Shown: positions 52,425-61,687 of the stretch, piece by piece
How the letters are laid out: every line of letters starts with the position of its first letter
Position numbering within the stretch: the stretch's first letter is position 1
From: Cupriavidus sp. WKF15
Lineage (GTDB): Bacteria; Pseudomonadota; Gammaproteobacteria; Burkholderiales; Burkholderiaceae
Direction of reading: 5' to 3'
Length of the DNA: 64,000 bases
Assembly (NCBI RefSeq): GCF_029278605.1
Contig: NZ_CP119573.1
Coordinates: 2,294,001-2,358,000, forward strand
Notes under the pieces: model-generated
Databases searched by the model: none
Told to the model about the DNA's origin: nothing
What the model saw: only the letters and a program-made list of their open reading frames with translations
Made by a program: the position numbers and the translations under genes

Positions 52425-52650
52425 CCTAGCATGCGATATCGGCGTCCCCGCTCCCGCATGGCCACATGCAGGCCGATGCGCGGCATAAACCAGCATAAAC
52501 CGGCGCAAGCGCTACTTGGCGTCGTTGCAGACCTATGTGCACGGCCGGCTTTGCATGCGGCAAGAACAGACATTACAGTGTTCGACTTGACTGGGCCGGC
52601 CCTGCAGGACCGAGCCCGGACCTTCATCCACTGGCTGAACGGACCCTCCC

Positions 52651-53619
52651 ATGACCACACTGGATCTCCCCACCTACGCAGACGTCGAGGCCGCCGCCAG
52701 GCGGCTCGAAGGCGTCGCCCATCGCACGCCGGTCAATACCTCGCGCACCCTGAACGACATGCTTGGTGCCGAGGTCTTCATCAAGTGCGAGAACTTCCAG
52801 CGCATGGGCGCCTTCAAGTTCCGTGGCGCCTACAACGCCTTGTCGAAGTTCAGCGCGGAGCAACGCCGCGCAGGCGTGGTGGCGTTCTCGTCGGGCAACC
52901 ACGCGCAGGGCATCGCACTGTCGGCCAGGCTGCTGGGCATTCCCGCCACGATCGTGATGCCGCATGACGCGCCCGCGGCAAAGGTGGCGGCCACCAAGGG
53001 CTATGGCGCCAACGTCGTGATCTATGACCGCTACACGGAAGACCGCGAGGCGATCGGGCGCCGCCTGGCCGAGCAACATGGATACACGCTGATTCCGCCG
53101 TATGACCACCCGGACGTACTGGCCGGACAAGGCACTGCGGCGCGGGAATTGTTCGAGGAAACCGGCGCGCTCGACGCATTGTTCTGCCCGCTCGGCGGCG
53201 GCGGCCTGCTGTCGGGCACGGCGCTCGCGACACGCGCGCTGGCACCGCAATGCAAACTCTATGGCGTGGAGCCCGAAGCGGGCAATGACGGCCAGCAATC
53301 GTTCCGCAGCGGTTCGATCGTCCACATCGATACCCCGAAGACGATCGCGGATGGTGCGCAGACCCAGCATCTGGGCCAGTACACGTTCGCCATCATCCGG
53401 CGCGATGTCGACGACATCCTGACCGCGTCCGATGCCCAGCTCGTCGAGGCGATGAAGTTCTATGCTTCGCGCATGAAGATGGTCGTCGAGCCCACGGGCT
53501 GCCTGAGCCTGGCGGCGGCCTTGCAGGACAAGGACGCGCTCCGGGGCAAGCGCGTGGGCATCCTGATCAGCGGCGGCAATATCGACCTGGAGCGCTTTTG
53601 CGCGCTGGTCTCGGCATAG
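52651..53619 (+). CDS. PLP-dependent threo-3-hydroxyaspartate/serine/threonine ammonia-lyase
   Basis: A 322-residue fold-type II PLP enzyme. NFQRMGAFKFRGAYNAL holds the Schiff-base lysine, SSGNHAQGIALSARLLG contacts the substrate carboxylate, and CPLGGGGLLSG is the glycine-rich PLP-phosphate loop. ILISGGNIDLERF closes the fold. Length and motifs fit the threonine dehydratase/3-hydroxyaspartate ammonia-lyase group, which deaminates hydroxy amino acids to 2-oxo acids. No ACT regulatory domain, so it is likely catabolic and not the biosynthetic IlvA. Confidence 0.9.
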   Translation: MTTLDLPTYADVEAAARRLEGVAHRTPVNTSRTLNDMLGAEVFIKCENFQRMGAFKFRGAYNALSKFSAEQRRAGVVAFSSGNHAQGIALSARLLGIPATIVMPHDAPAAKVAATKGYGANVVIYDRYTEDREAIGRRLAEQHGYTLIPPYDHPDVLAGQGTAARELFEETGALDALFCPLGGGGLLSGTALATRALAPQCKLYGVEPEAGNDGQQSFRSGSIVHIDTPKTIADGAQTQHLGQYTFAIIRRDVDDILTASDAQLVEAMKFYASRMKMVVEPTGCLSLAAALQDKDALRGKRVGILISGGNIDLERFCALVSA

Positions 53620-53660
53620 GCCATCGACCCGCGCGCCGGCACCTTCGCCCCTGGCCCCTG

Positions 53661-54179
53661 TCAATACGGGGGATTCACCACCACGTATTGCGATCCCTGC
53701 GGCTGGTACCACGTGGTTCCGCACTGCTGGTAGACCATGCCCGCGTAGTTGACCGGCACGCAACCCGGCGGCACCGTGCGCACCATGGAGCCGATCACCG
53801 CCGAAGTCACAGCGACTGTGGCGGTAACGGCGGCGGCTGTCGCCACGGGGTGGTAGTCGTTGTCCCAGCCGCAGCAGCCGCCGTGTGACTCGACGTTGAC
53901 GTTGACGTTGCGGTTTGAATTGACATTGACATTGCGGCTGGCATTGACGTTGTTGACGCTCGTGCTGCGCACGTTGTTGGTCCGTGCGTCGGCGCGCTGG
54001 TTGTCCACCTGCCTGGCGCCGCCGCCACCGCCGCCTGCCTGACGAGCACCACCACCGCCGGCTTGGGCAGCTGCCGCGCGTCCGCCGCCGATTGCCTCAG
54101 CCGCCGGCGTCCATCCCGCCGTTGCCAGAACCAGCACGGCCGTGCCCGCCGCGAAGCGCTTTCCGAATGCGTGTCTCAT
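53661..54179 (-). CDS. Exported protein with Gly- and Asn/Val-rich repeats
   Basis: A 172-residue exported protein. A signal peptide (AGTAVLVLATAGWTPAAEA) is followed by a Gly-rich part (QAGGGGARQAGGGGGGARQV) and a strict N-x-N-V-N-x-N repeat (SVNNVNASRNVNVNSNRN). A hydrophobic helix at about residues 110-130 and a C-terminal VYQQCGTTWYQPQGSQYVVV, similar to DUF6515-type tails, complete it. It is probably an outer-membrane or surface protein. It lies 12 bp downstream of the DUF2092 lipoprotein gene on the same strand, so cotranscription is likely. Confidence 0.75.
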   Translation of the reverse strand: MRHAFGKRFAAGTAVLVLATAGWTPAAEAIGGGRAAAAQAGGGGARQAGGGGGGARQVDNQRADARTNNVRSTSVNNVNASRNVNVNSNRNVNVNVESHGGCCGWDNDYHPVATAAAVTATVAVTSAVIGSMVRTVPPGCVPVNYAGMVYQQCGTTWYQPQGSQYVVVNPPY

Positions 54180-54191
54180 GGCGTCGCTCCT

Positions 54192-55019
54192 TTACCGGGA
54201 CTTGAGGGGGACGAACTCGGCCTGCTTGGTTCCCGGCGGCGGCTTGAAGGCGAAGGCCGAGCTGCCGGGCCGCGGATTCAGGTTCCACTTGTAGAGCGTG
54301 ACCGACTGCGGCCGCGCCTCGTCGCCGCGATTGGTAATGACGAGCTTGCGCGGCAGCGGCCGGCCGCCGGCGGCAATCCAGATCTGCCAGTCGATCTCGC
54401 CCTGGCGAAACGCGTAGTGGTCGCAGATCTCGCCGCCAATGATGTCCTGACCTGCGTTCATGGCCGACTGCATATTATCGAGCGGGGCGGCATCGGTGCC
54501 CCACAGGAACAGGTCGGCGGACGGGATCTCGACACCGAACCGCGCCCGCAGGCGCTCCGCAAGCGCACCGAGGTTCTCCTTGAATGGTGCCTGGGAGTAA
54601 GACTTCTGCGCCGGTGTATAGAGCGTCACGGTTGTGCCGTCGTAAATCAGCTCACGCTGGGAACGCGCGCTGCGCATCTGGGCTCGCAGCTTGTTCGGGC
54701 GCGCGACATCGAGGTCGGCCGTCGCGGTGTGCTGCAGCTTCTGGCCGTCGGCCAGCACGCGCTCGCCGGACAAGTCGATGACGACCTCGAACGCCTTGAG
54801 TGACTGCAGATACTTGCCCATGTTATTCAGCGCCTGGATCGCTGCCGGGTCGACCGCGTTCGCTGCCGGTTGCGCGCTGGCCGCCGGCGCCGGCGCCGGT
54901 GCTGGCGCGGGAGTCCCGGCTGACGGGCCCGCGGCCGAACCGGAGGCGGTTGGCGGCGCACTGCTGCAGGCGGCAAGGCCCACGAGCGATGCCTGGACGA
55001 AGAGCGTTCTCAGTTTCAT
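54192..55019 (-). CDS. DUF2092-family lipoprotein
   Basis: A 275-residue protein. The N-terminal ASLVGLAACSSAPP is a lipobox, followed by an Ala-Pro linker. The DUF2092 domain runs from about residue 55: AIQALNNMGKYLQSLKAFEV, then LDVARPNKLRAQMRS, then IIGGEICDHYAFRQGEIDWQ, resembling LolA/LppX-like envelope folds. It may bind a hydrophobic ligand or act as a partner of the downstream repeat protein. Function unknown. Confidence 0.82.
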   Translation of the reverse strand: MKLRTLFVQASLVGLAACSSAPPTASGSAAGPSAGTPAPAPAPAPAASAQPAANAVDPAAIQALNNMGKYLQSLKAFEVVIDLSGERVLADGQKLQHTATADLDVARPNKLRAQMRSARSQRELIYDGTTVTLYTPAQKSYSQAPFKENLGALAERLRARFGVEIPSADLFLWGTDAAPLDNMQSAMNAGQDIIGGEICDHYAFRQGEIDWQIWIAAGGRPLPRKLVITNRGDEARPQSVTLYKWNLNPRPGSSAFAFKPPPGTKQAEFVPLKSR

Positions 55020-55364
55020 CTCTTGTTCTCCTTATCCTTGCTGGGCGAACGGCAGACAGGCCATTGCACACCGCTCATCCGGCGCAATGTCTCCAGTGAA
55101 TTTATGGCAACCCCTTCCAAAGCCGTAGTGAATGTTCGCGAGGACGATCTGAAATTTTTCGCTCAGCCCGTCGTCAGGAGAACGCCCCCTTCACGCCAGC
55201 GTGCGGCGTGGCGGAACTCGATGGGGATGGCGGAAGGATCGCCGACGCAGGCGGCGCGCCACGGTCACCTCGCAGTGCAATCCCGTGGCCAGGGCAACGC
55301 GATAGCGTGCCGGGAGGGAGTCATGCCAGGCAGGGCAGGCGCTGCCGGCCTGCCCTGCCCAATG

Positions 55365-55387
55365 TGGCGCCGGCCATGCCGGCGCCA
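55365..55387 (-). terminator. Hairpin after the phasin gene
   Basis: TGGCGCCGGC and GCCGGCGCCA form a perfect 10-bp stem with a 3-base loop, 2 bp past the phasin stop. No clear U-tract follows on the minus strand, so it may also protect the mRNA 3' end. Confidence 0.55.
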
Positions 55388-55389
55388 GG

Positions 55390-55929
55390 TCAGGCCTTGG
55401 CGGAAGCCGCCTTGCCTGCCGCGGCCGCGCTGGCGGCAAGGTTGCCGCGCGCGAACTCGGTCATCTGGTTCGAGACTGCCTGAGCCGAGCGATAGGTGTT
55501 GCCGGCCGCGTCAACCGTCGACTGCAGCAGCGCGGAAATCGCTTCCGATCCGGCCGGTGCATTCTTTACGAAGGTGTCGACAAAGGCCTGCAGATTGCGG
55601 TGATGCTGTTCGTATTGCTCTTCCACCGCTCGGGCCAGCTCCGCCTGCGCCTGCGTGGCGATTTCGCACACCTGGCGCGCATACGTAATGGCCTTCTCTG
55701 CCACGGGCTGGGCCACGCTGCCCTGCACGGCAAGCACGTCCCTCAGGTCCTTGCCCGCCAGCACGGCTTTCAGGCTCTCCTGGCCCTCGGTCAGCGCGGA
55801 TTTGGCGGTCTGGAGATTCAGCTCGGTTAATTTCTGGAAGCCGTCGATGGTCGACTTGGACATCATGGCCAGATTGGCCAGGTTGGTCTTGTGGAGCGCC
55901 GCAAACTGATCAGACGTAAAGGCGGACAT
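55390..55929 (-). CDS. phaP: Phasin (polyhydroxyalkanoate granule protein)
   Basis: A 179-residue, almost wholly helical protein of the phasin_2 family. It starts SDQFAALHKTNLANLAMMSK and contains FQKLTELNLQTAKSALTEGQ and the AVEEQYEQHHRNLQAFV helix, all typical of Cupriavidus/Burkholderia PhaP proteins, with an Ala/Lys-rich C-terminus. It coats PHA granules and controls their size. AAGGAG 9 bases before the ATG at 55929 fixes the start. The long AT-rich leader upstream suits a strong promoter. Confidence 0.93.
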   Translation of the reverse strand: MSAFTSDQFAALHKTNLANLAMMSKSTIDGFQKLTELNLQTAKSALTEGQESLKAVLAGKDLRDVLAVQGSVAQPVAEKAITYARQVCEIATQAQAELARAVEEQYEQHHRNLQAFVDTFVKNAPAGSEAISALLQSTVDAAGNTYRSAQAVSNQMTEFARGNLAASAAAAGKAASAKA

Positions 55930-56305
55930 GCGTGGGTTCTCCTTGAGAGCGACCGGCCAGAAAGGCGCCATGTGCCGCCATGGCGTTCTGACCGAGGTTG
56001 GGTTTCTCGACCACGGCGCGTCGGCCAGAGGCGCACCGCATCGAGCTGCAAAGATTAGAAGAAATGCTCTAAGTCGATCCCTAAGTAATTACCCAAACCT
56101 CGTCGTCGTGGCGCAGCAGTTTGTGCATCATGGGTCATGTTTGTAACATTCAGTTACGATTAAATGCTGCGACGCGAGATGCCACCGTCGCTCGCATCAA
56201 GCCTCCGAAAAGGATCAGAAATCGTACGACCGTGCTGCGCTGCAACTGCGCAGCGGCGGTCTCGGCCCGTTGAACTGCGAATGGCGTGGTGCCGCGGCTG
56301 CAAGC
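55930..56305. other. Phasin upstream region
   Basis: 376 bp with no gene. The stretch from 56050 to 56170 is AT-rich (TAAGAAGAAATGCTCTAAGTC region and TTACGATTAAATGCTGCGAC) and probably carries the phasin promoter. A PhaR-type site, which contains TGC-rich runs, may be present as ATGCTGCGACGCGA, but this is not certain. Confidence 0.4.
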
Positions 56306-56569
56306 TCAGATCTGGTCGAGCAGGCTGCGCACGACATCGGCCAGCCGGCCAGCGCGCTGGCGCCCGTTGGCGTCCAGATCCACGGCGCAGCCGCCGGCCA
56401 GCGCCTTGAGACCGAACAGCGCATCGCCAACATCGCGCCAGCCGGGAAAGTCCGCATGCAAGCGTTCCAGCGCGGCGGCGCCGGACGCCACCCTGGCCGG
56501 CGCGGGTTGCCTGCCGGCAGCGAGTTCGTCGAGGGAGTCTGCGGCATCAAGCAAGCCCTTGCGGTTCAT
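56306..56569 (-). CDS. Small hypothetical protein
   Basis: An 87-residue protein from the ATG at 56569, starting MNRKGLLDAADSLDELAAGR. Mainly helical, with repeated Leu-Asp-Ala segments (GDALFGLKALAGGCAVDLDA, GRLADVVRSLLDQI). No family is recognised and no signal peptide is present. The frame extends further upstream, but that part is Arg/Pro-rich and unlikely to be translated. Divergent from the ytcA-mdtNOP operon. Confidence 0.45.
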   Translation of the reverse strand: MNRKGLLDAADSLDELAAGRQPAPARVASGAAALERLHADFPGWRDVGDALFGLKALAGGCAVDLDANGRQRAGRLADVVRSLLDQI

Positions 56570-56782
56570 CTGTGGTGTCCCCAGGAAATGATCTGTCGTA
56601 GCCGCTGCGATGGCGGCTGCCGCGGTCATGGCCGCAGCTGTGACTGTAGCAGGACACACCTTGCCATGAGCACCGGCGCATGCTGCCCGCGCCAGGGGTG
56701 GACCGCCGCAGCAGCCCGGCGTGGCTTGGACAACGCGCAAGCGGCGCTGCTATATTACGGCGACCATTTCGACCTTGATTCC

Positions 56783-57046
56783 ATGGCACGCTCGCTTGCG
56801 CTTCTCGCGCTGGCCGCTTCGCTTTATGGTTGCGCCGGTGCCCCGTCATTCGGATTGTTCGGCGCGTACTTCCCGCTCTGGCTGCTGAGCGCGTTGGCCG
56901 GCATCGCGGGGGCGCTCGTGTCCTATCGGATCTTCGTCGCGACAGGCTGGGCCGAGATCGTGCGCGCCCAGCTTCTGGTCAACACCGCGATCGGCCTCAT
57001 CCTCGCGGAGCTCGTCTGGTTACTGGGTACGGGACACCTCCTATGA
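56783..57046 (+). CDS. ytcA: YtcA-family lipoprotein
   Basis: An 87-residue inner-membrane protein. LALAASLYGCAGAPSFGLFG combines the lipobox with the conserved CAGAPSF start of YtcA/DUF1656-related proteins, followed by two membrane helices (YFPLWLLSALAGIAGALVSY and QLLVNTAIGLILAELVWLL). In E. coli ytcA lies directly before mdtNOP, and here it overlaps the adaptor gene by 4 bp (ATGA). It is probably an accessory subunit of the efflux system. Confidence 0.85.
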   Translation: MARSLALLALAASLYGCAGAPSFGLFGAYFPLWLLSALAGIAGALVSYRIFVATGWAEIVRAQLLVNTAIGLILAELVWLLGTGHLL

Positions 57047-58092
57047 AAATGGCCGGCGAACGTGGCAGCCCCAAGCGCGGCAAACTGATCACGCTGGCCA
57101 TTGTCCTGGTGGCCGTGCTCCTGTCCGTCTACGCCTACCATCGCACCAGCCGCTATCCGTCGACCGATGACGCATCGCTGGACGCCGACATGGTGCACGT
57201 GGCATCGCCGGTCGGGGGCCGCATCGCCAAGATCCACGTCGCAGAGAACCAGCTGGTAGCCAAGGGCGACATACTGTTCGAAATCGATCCCGTCCCTTAT
57301 CAACTGGCCGTCGCGCAGGCGCGGGCGGATCTTGAGCTGGCCCAGGCCGCGCTCGGTACCCGGCGTCGCACGATCTCCACCGAACGTGCCACGGCGTCGC
57401 TTGCGTCGGAGCAGACGCAGCGGGCCGAGCAGAACTACGCGCTGACCGCACGCACTGTCGAACGGCTGCGGCCGCTGGTTGCTGACGGCTACGTGCCCGC
57501 GCAGCAGCTCGACCAGGCGCAGGTCGCACAGCGCGATGCCAGCGTGTCGCTGCGGCAGGCCCACACGCAACGCACCGCTGCCGCGCAAGCGGTCGGCAAT
57601 GAAGACGATGCCACGGCCGCCGTGCACGCGCGCGAGGCGGCGCTGGCGATCGCCCAGCGCGCGCTCGACGACACCACGGTCCGCGCCCCGCATGCCGGAC
57701 GCGTCAGCGGCCTGACCGTGCTTTCGGGCGAAGTCGTGATCCCCAACCAGTCGCTGTTCCTGCTGGTGCATACCGGCGAATGGTTCGCGATGGCGAATTT
57801 CCGGGAGACCGCACTTGCCGGCATCCATGTCGGCGACTGCGCCACGGTCTACTCGATGATCGACCGCGGCCAGGCCCTGCGCGGCAAGGTGGAAGGCATC
57901 GGCATCGGCATTACCGACACCGACCGCCTCAACCTGCCACGCTCGCTGCCCTATGTGCAGCCGTCGGTGAACTGGGTGCGCGTGGCCAGGCGCTTCCCGG
58001 TGCGGATCCGCCTGGAGGATCCGCCCGAGACGCTGGCCCGCGTGGGCGCGAGCGCAACGGTCGAGATCCGGCATGGCGCAGCCTGCCGCTGA
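57043..58092 (+). CDS. mdtN: HlyD-family membrane fusion protein, MdtN-like
   Basis: A 349-residue periplasmic adaptor. It has one N-terminal membrane helix (LITLAIVLVAVLLSVYAYH), then STDDASLDADMVHVASPVGG, typical of the EmrA/AaeA/MdtN group. The lipoyl half IHVAENQLVAKGDILFEIDP leads to a coiled-coil hairpin (about residues 90-200), and RALDDTTVRAPHAGRVSGLT is the second lipoyl half. It bridges the FUSC transporter and the outer-membrane factor encoded next. The operon order ytcA-mdtN-mdtO-mdtP matches E. coli. Confidence 0.9.
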   Translation: MKMAGERGSPKRGKLITLAIVLVAVLLSVYAYHRTSRYPSTDDASLDADMVHVASPVGGRIAKIHVAENQLVAKGDILFEIDPVPYQLAVAQARADLELAQAALGTRRRTISTERATASLASEQTQRAEQNYALTARTVERLRPLVADGYVPAQQLDQAQVAQRDASVSLRQAHTQRTAAAQAVGNEDDATAAVHAREAALAIAQRALDDTTVRAPHAGRVSGLTVLSGEVVIPNQSLFLLVHTGEWFAMANFRETALAGIHVGDCATVYSMIDRGQALRGKVEGIGIGITDTDRLNLPRSLPYVQPSVNWVRVARRFPVRIRLEDPPETLARVGASATVEIRHGAACR

Positions 58093-60088
58093 CAAGCTGC
58101 GCCTGGGGCTGGCCGATATCGGCGCGCTGCTGGCGCCGCTCCCGGGCCGCACCGCTGCCGCGACGCGCATCACGGTGGCCTGCACGCTGACGGTACTGGT
58201 CACCAGCATCTATGGCACGCCCGAGGCGGCCATCTCCGCCTACATCATCTTCTTCATCAACCGGGCCGACCGCACCACCAGCATCATCATGAGCGCGGCC
58301 GCGCTGGTGCTGATCAGCCTGGTCATTGCGCTGGTGATGTGGCTCGCCGACCTCAGCGTCGACGACCCGATGCTGCGCGTGGCGTGCATGGCGGTGCTGT
58401 CCGCAGCCATGCTGTTCCTGACATCGGCCAGCAAGCTGCGACCGATCGGCGCCATCGTCGCCATGATCATCGGCTTCGGGCTCGATGAACTCGGGCTCGT
58501 GCCCGGCGGCGAAGCCGCTACGCGCGGGCTGCTCTACGCGTTGCTGATGGTGGCGATCCCGATCGGCGTGAACATCGTCGTCAACCTGCTGATCGGCCCG
58601 TCGCCGCGCCGGCTCGCAACGGATCGCCTGGGTCATTGCCTGCGCGTGGCCGCACGCTGCCTGCGCGGTACCGCGGACCACAGCGGCAATGCGCAGGCCC
58701 TGCATGCAGCGCTGCACGACGGCGTCCAGCCCGTTGCCGGCTGGCTCAGGCTTGCCAGGGTCGAAGGCACGGTCAACGCGCAGGATCTGCGCGCGCTGCA
58801 GCAGGCGATGGCATCGACCATGGCGATCCTGCTGGCCGTCGACGTGGCGCAACGGGCTGGCGCGCCAATGCCGGCGGCAACCGCAGCGCCCATCGCCGAT
58901 ACGCTCGACGAGATGGCCCGCATGCTGGACGCAGGCGGCTATCCCGTCGAAATCGGCCCGCCGGCGTCGCTGGCCGACCACCTTGCGCCGGTGCAGCAGA
59001 CTGTCGTGCGCGAACTGGTCGCCGCGATCAATGGCTACGCCGATGCCGGCGCGGCAGCCCCACCGGCGCCGGCAGCGGAATCCGGAAAAGGCGCCGAAAA
59101 CGGCACCGGACACGGCGGCTTCCTCAACGCCGACGCCTTCACGAATCCCGACCATGTCCGCTATGCGCTCAAGACCACCGGCGCGGCAATGTTCTGCTAC
59201 CTGCTTTACCAGCAACTCAACTGGCCCGGCATCCATACGTGCTTCATCACGTGCTACCTGGTGTCGCTCGGGACCATGGCGGAGACCGTCGAAAAACTCT
59301 CGCTGCGGCTGGCCGGCTGCATGATCGGCGCGGCGATCGGCACGGCAGCCATCGTGTACGTCGTTCCCGGCTTGTCATCCGTAGGCGGCCTGATGCTGCT
59401 GGTGTTCGCCGGGACATGGGTCTCCGCCTGGGTGGCGCAGGGCTCGCCACGCATCGCCTACGCGGGCTTCCAGATCGCGTTCGCGTTCTACCTGTGCGTG
59501 GTGCAGGGCCCGGCGCCCGGCTTCGACCTGACCATCGCGCGCGACCGCGTGATCGGCGTGATGCTCGGCAATCTCGTCGTCTACCTGGTGTTCACGCGGG
59601 TCTGGCCGATCAGCATCGCGGGCCGCATCGGGCCGGCACTGGCGGGGCTGGTGGGCCAATGGCAGGCGCTGATCGACACGCCGCAGCCCGCGGCAAGGCG
59701 CCAGCACGCCGCGACCGCACTGGCCCTGCATGGCACGATCACACAGGACCTGATCCTGGCCCACTATGAACCGGCAAGCGTCGGGCCGGCGCCGGAATGG
59801 GTCGACAGTCATCGCGAACGGCTGGCCAGGCTCGATGCCATCTCAGCGCCCATATTCCTGCTTGCCGAGCGCTTTCCTGGCGACCCGGCACTCGCGCAAC
59901 GCCTGAACCGGCTCAGGGCCGATGGCCCGCCCCTGCACGCCGCGCCACCCGCCGAAACCATGCCGGCCGATCTGCATGATATCGAGGCACGCCAGGCACT
60001 GCTCGCCATCATCGACCACCAACTCGACGCGTCCCATGCCGACGCGCTGGACACGGCTTCCCCGTCCTCCATCCATGCGCAAACCTGA
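58073..60088 (+). CDS. mdtO: FUSC-family efflux transporter, MdtO-like
   Basis: A 671-residue inner-membrane protein with two membrane halves of five or six helices each: TRITVACTLTVLVTSIYGTP at the start, and GAAMFCYLLYQQLNWPGIHT opening the second half. A cytoplasmic domain lies between them (about residues 180-350), and a helical tail ends it. ITCYLVSLGTMAETVEKLSL is the conserved FUSC/aromatic-acid exporter segment. It overlaps mdtN by 20 bp. MdtNOP exports sulfa drugs, acriflavine and puromycin in E. coli; the substrate here is unknown. Confidence 0.9.
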   Translation: MAQPAADKLRLGLADIGALLAPLPGRTAAATRITVACTLTVLVTSIYGTPEAAISAYIIFFINRADRTTSIIMSAAALVLISLVIALVMWLADLSVDDPMLRVACMAVLSAAMLFLTSASKLRPIGAIVAMIIGFGLDELGLVPGGEAATRGLLYALLMVAIPIGVNIVVNLLIGPSPRRLATDRLGHCLRVAARCLRGTADHSGNAQALHAALHDGVQPVAGWLRLARVEGTVNAQDLRALQQAMASTMAILLAVDVAQRAGAPMPAATAAPIADTLDEMARMLDAGGYPVEIGPPASLADHLAPVQQTVVRELVAAINGYADAGAAAPPAPAAESGKGAENGTGHGGFLNADAFTNPDHVRYALKTTGAAMFCYLLYQQLNWPGIHTCFITCYLVSLGTMAETVEKLSLRLAGCMIGAAIGTAAIVYVVPGLSSVGGLMLLVFAGTWVSAWVAQGSPRIAYAGFQIAFAFYLCVVQGPAPGFDLTIARDRVIGVMLGNLVVYLVFTRVWPISIAGRIGPALAGLVGQWQALIDTPQPAARRQHAATALALHGTITQDLILAHYEPASVGPAPEWVDSHRERLARLDAISAPIFLLAERFPGDPALAQRLNRLRADGPPLHAAPPAETMPADLHDIEARQALLAIIDHQLDASHADALDTASPSSIHAQT

Positions 60089-61631
60089 TCCCCTGGCCGC
60101 GCTGGCACTGTGGGCGCTGGCGCTGGCCGGCTGCGCGACATCGTCGCTCGATCTGGCACCGGAGCAGCCCGACCGGCCCTGGCAGCCGCTCACCACCGCA
60201 TCCGGCGAAATCGTGCCGGGCGCGGCCGCCGGCCAGCGGGCACCCGCGCCATCCGACTACACGCTGCCGGCAAACCCGGCACTCGCGGCGGTTTCCCCGC
60301 CCGCGACACTCGATCCCGCGCATGCCTACACGCTGCCCGAGCTGATCGACCTGGCCGAGTCCACCAACCCGCTGACGCGCATCGCCTGGAACGATGCGCG
60401 CAACGCGGCGCTGGCGGCCGGCATCGCCAAGGCCAGCTACCTGCCCTATATCTCGGCCGCCGCCATGGGCGGCTACCAGAACGGGCACAGCGCCACATCG
60501 ACGGCGCTGGGGCCGCTCGCCGCGAACGCGTCTACGCACGGCGCCATCTCCGTGCTGTCGCTGCAGTGGCTGCTCTTCGATTTCGGCGAGCGCTCCGGCA
60601 TTGTCGAAGCCACGGAACAGCTTTCGGTGGCGGCGAACATTGCGTTCACCGCCGTGCACCAGAAGATCATCCACGACGTCAGCGTTGCGTTCTACCGCTA
60701 CCAGGCCGCGCGCACGCGTGCCGGCACGGTGCAGCAGGCCATGGACAACGCCGACGCGGTGCAGGCCGCGGCCAAAGCGCGCTACCAGCGCGGCATCGGC
60801 ACCGTGGTCGAAGTGGCACAGGCCACGCAGAACCGCGCGCAGACCAACCTGGCGATGGTCCAGGCCAGGGGCGCCGAGACCGACGCCTACCTGGCACTGG
60901 TCAACGCCGTAGGGATCTCCCCGCTGTCCCGGCCGCGCATCGCGGAGATGCCGTTGCGCCCGCTCCCGCCGACGCTGCGCAGCTCGGTCGAGCAGATCGT
61001 CGACACCGCAATCGCGCGGCGCCCCGATGTGCTGGGCGCCTATGCGGCGCAACGCGCAAGCCAGGCCCGCGTACAGGCGGCCGAGGCCGGCTTCATGCCG
61101 AAGGTCTTCCTGTCGGCGTTTACGTCCTATGCCTCGGGCGGCTCGGCCATTACGGCGATACCGCCGATCGGCCAGCAGCCGCCGACGGTCAACCTGAATG
61201 GCTACCGCTATGGCGCAAGCGTCTTTCTTGGCGTCACGGTGCCGATCTACGACGGCGGGCTGCGCTCCGCCGTGCTGGCGCAGGCACGCAACGATGCCGA
61301 CAGCGCGTCGACCAGGCTCACCCGCGCGAAGGACGAATCGGTGCGGCAGGTGGTGGTCAGCCAGAGCGCGCTGGAATCGAGCCTGGCCGCCTATGATGCG
61401 GCCCGGGCACTGGCCGATGCGGCCCGGATCACCTATGACGCGGCATTCGCCGCCTATCGAAAAGGCGTGGGTTCGGTGACGGAAGCCAACCTTGCGCAGA
61501 ACCAGCTGCTGCTGGCGCAGAACGCCTCGGCCGACGCCTACAGCGGCGCGCTGTCGGCCGCGGCGGCGCTGGCGCTGGCTACCGGGTCGATCGGGTCGAT
61601 TCGGGATGAGGGCGCGTGGCCTGGGCGGTAG
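60075..61631 (+). CDS. mdtP: Outer-membrane efflux lipoprotein, MdtP-like
   Basis: A 518-residue TolC-type outer-membrane factor. [17 protein letters not shown] is the lipobox. Two coiled-coil halves follow, with [20 protein letters not shown] and [20 protein letters not shown] as the strand-helix joints and [20 protein letters not shown] as the first long helix. The gap from the lipobox to the first OEP repeat is longer than in OpcM. It overlaps mdtO by 14 bp and completes the tripartite system. It is distinct from the RND-linked OpcM-like gene at 41054. Confidence 0.9.
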   Translation: MRKPDPLAALALWALALAGCATSSLDLAPEQPDRPWQPLTTASGEIVPGAAAGQRAPAPSDYTLPANPALAAVSPPATLDPAHAYTLPELIDLAESTNPLTRIAWNDARNAALAAGIAKASYLPYISAAAMGGYQNGHSATSTALGPLAANASTHGAISVLSLQWLLFDFGERSGIVEATEQLSVAANIAFTAVHQKIIHDVSVAFYRYQAARTRAGTVQQAMDNADAVQAAAKARYQRGIGTVVEVAQATQNRAQTNLAMVQARGAETDAYLALVNAVGISPLSRPRIAEMPLRPLPPTLRSSVEQIVDTAIARRPDVLGAYAAQRASQARVQAAEAGFMPKVFLSAFTSYASGGSAITAIPPIGQQPPTVNLNGYRYGASVFLGVTVPIYDGGLRSAVLAQARNDADSASTRLTRAKDESVRQVVVSQSALESSLAAYDAARALADAARITYDAAFAAYRKGVGSVTEANLAQNQLLLAQNASADAYSGALSAAAALALATGSIGSIRDEGAWPGR

Positions 61632-61687
61632 GGTTCAGCCGATCTTGGTACCGCGGCAAGCAGGACCGCACACCGCCGGCTCCCGCC

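Noticed and set aside
56923..59236. Long minus-strand frames opposite mdtN and mdtO
   Set aside because: Histidine/arginine-rich antisense shadows with no homology, opposite clearly coding genes.
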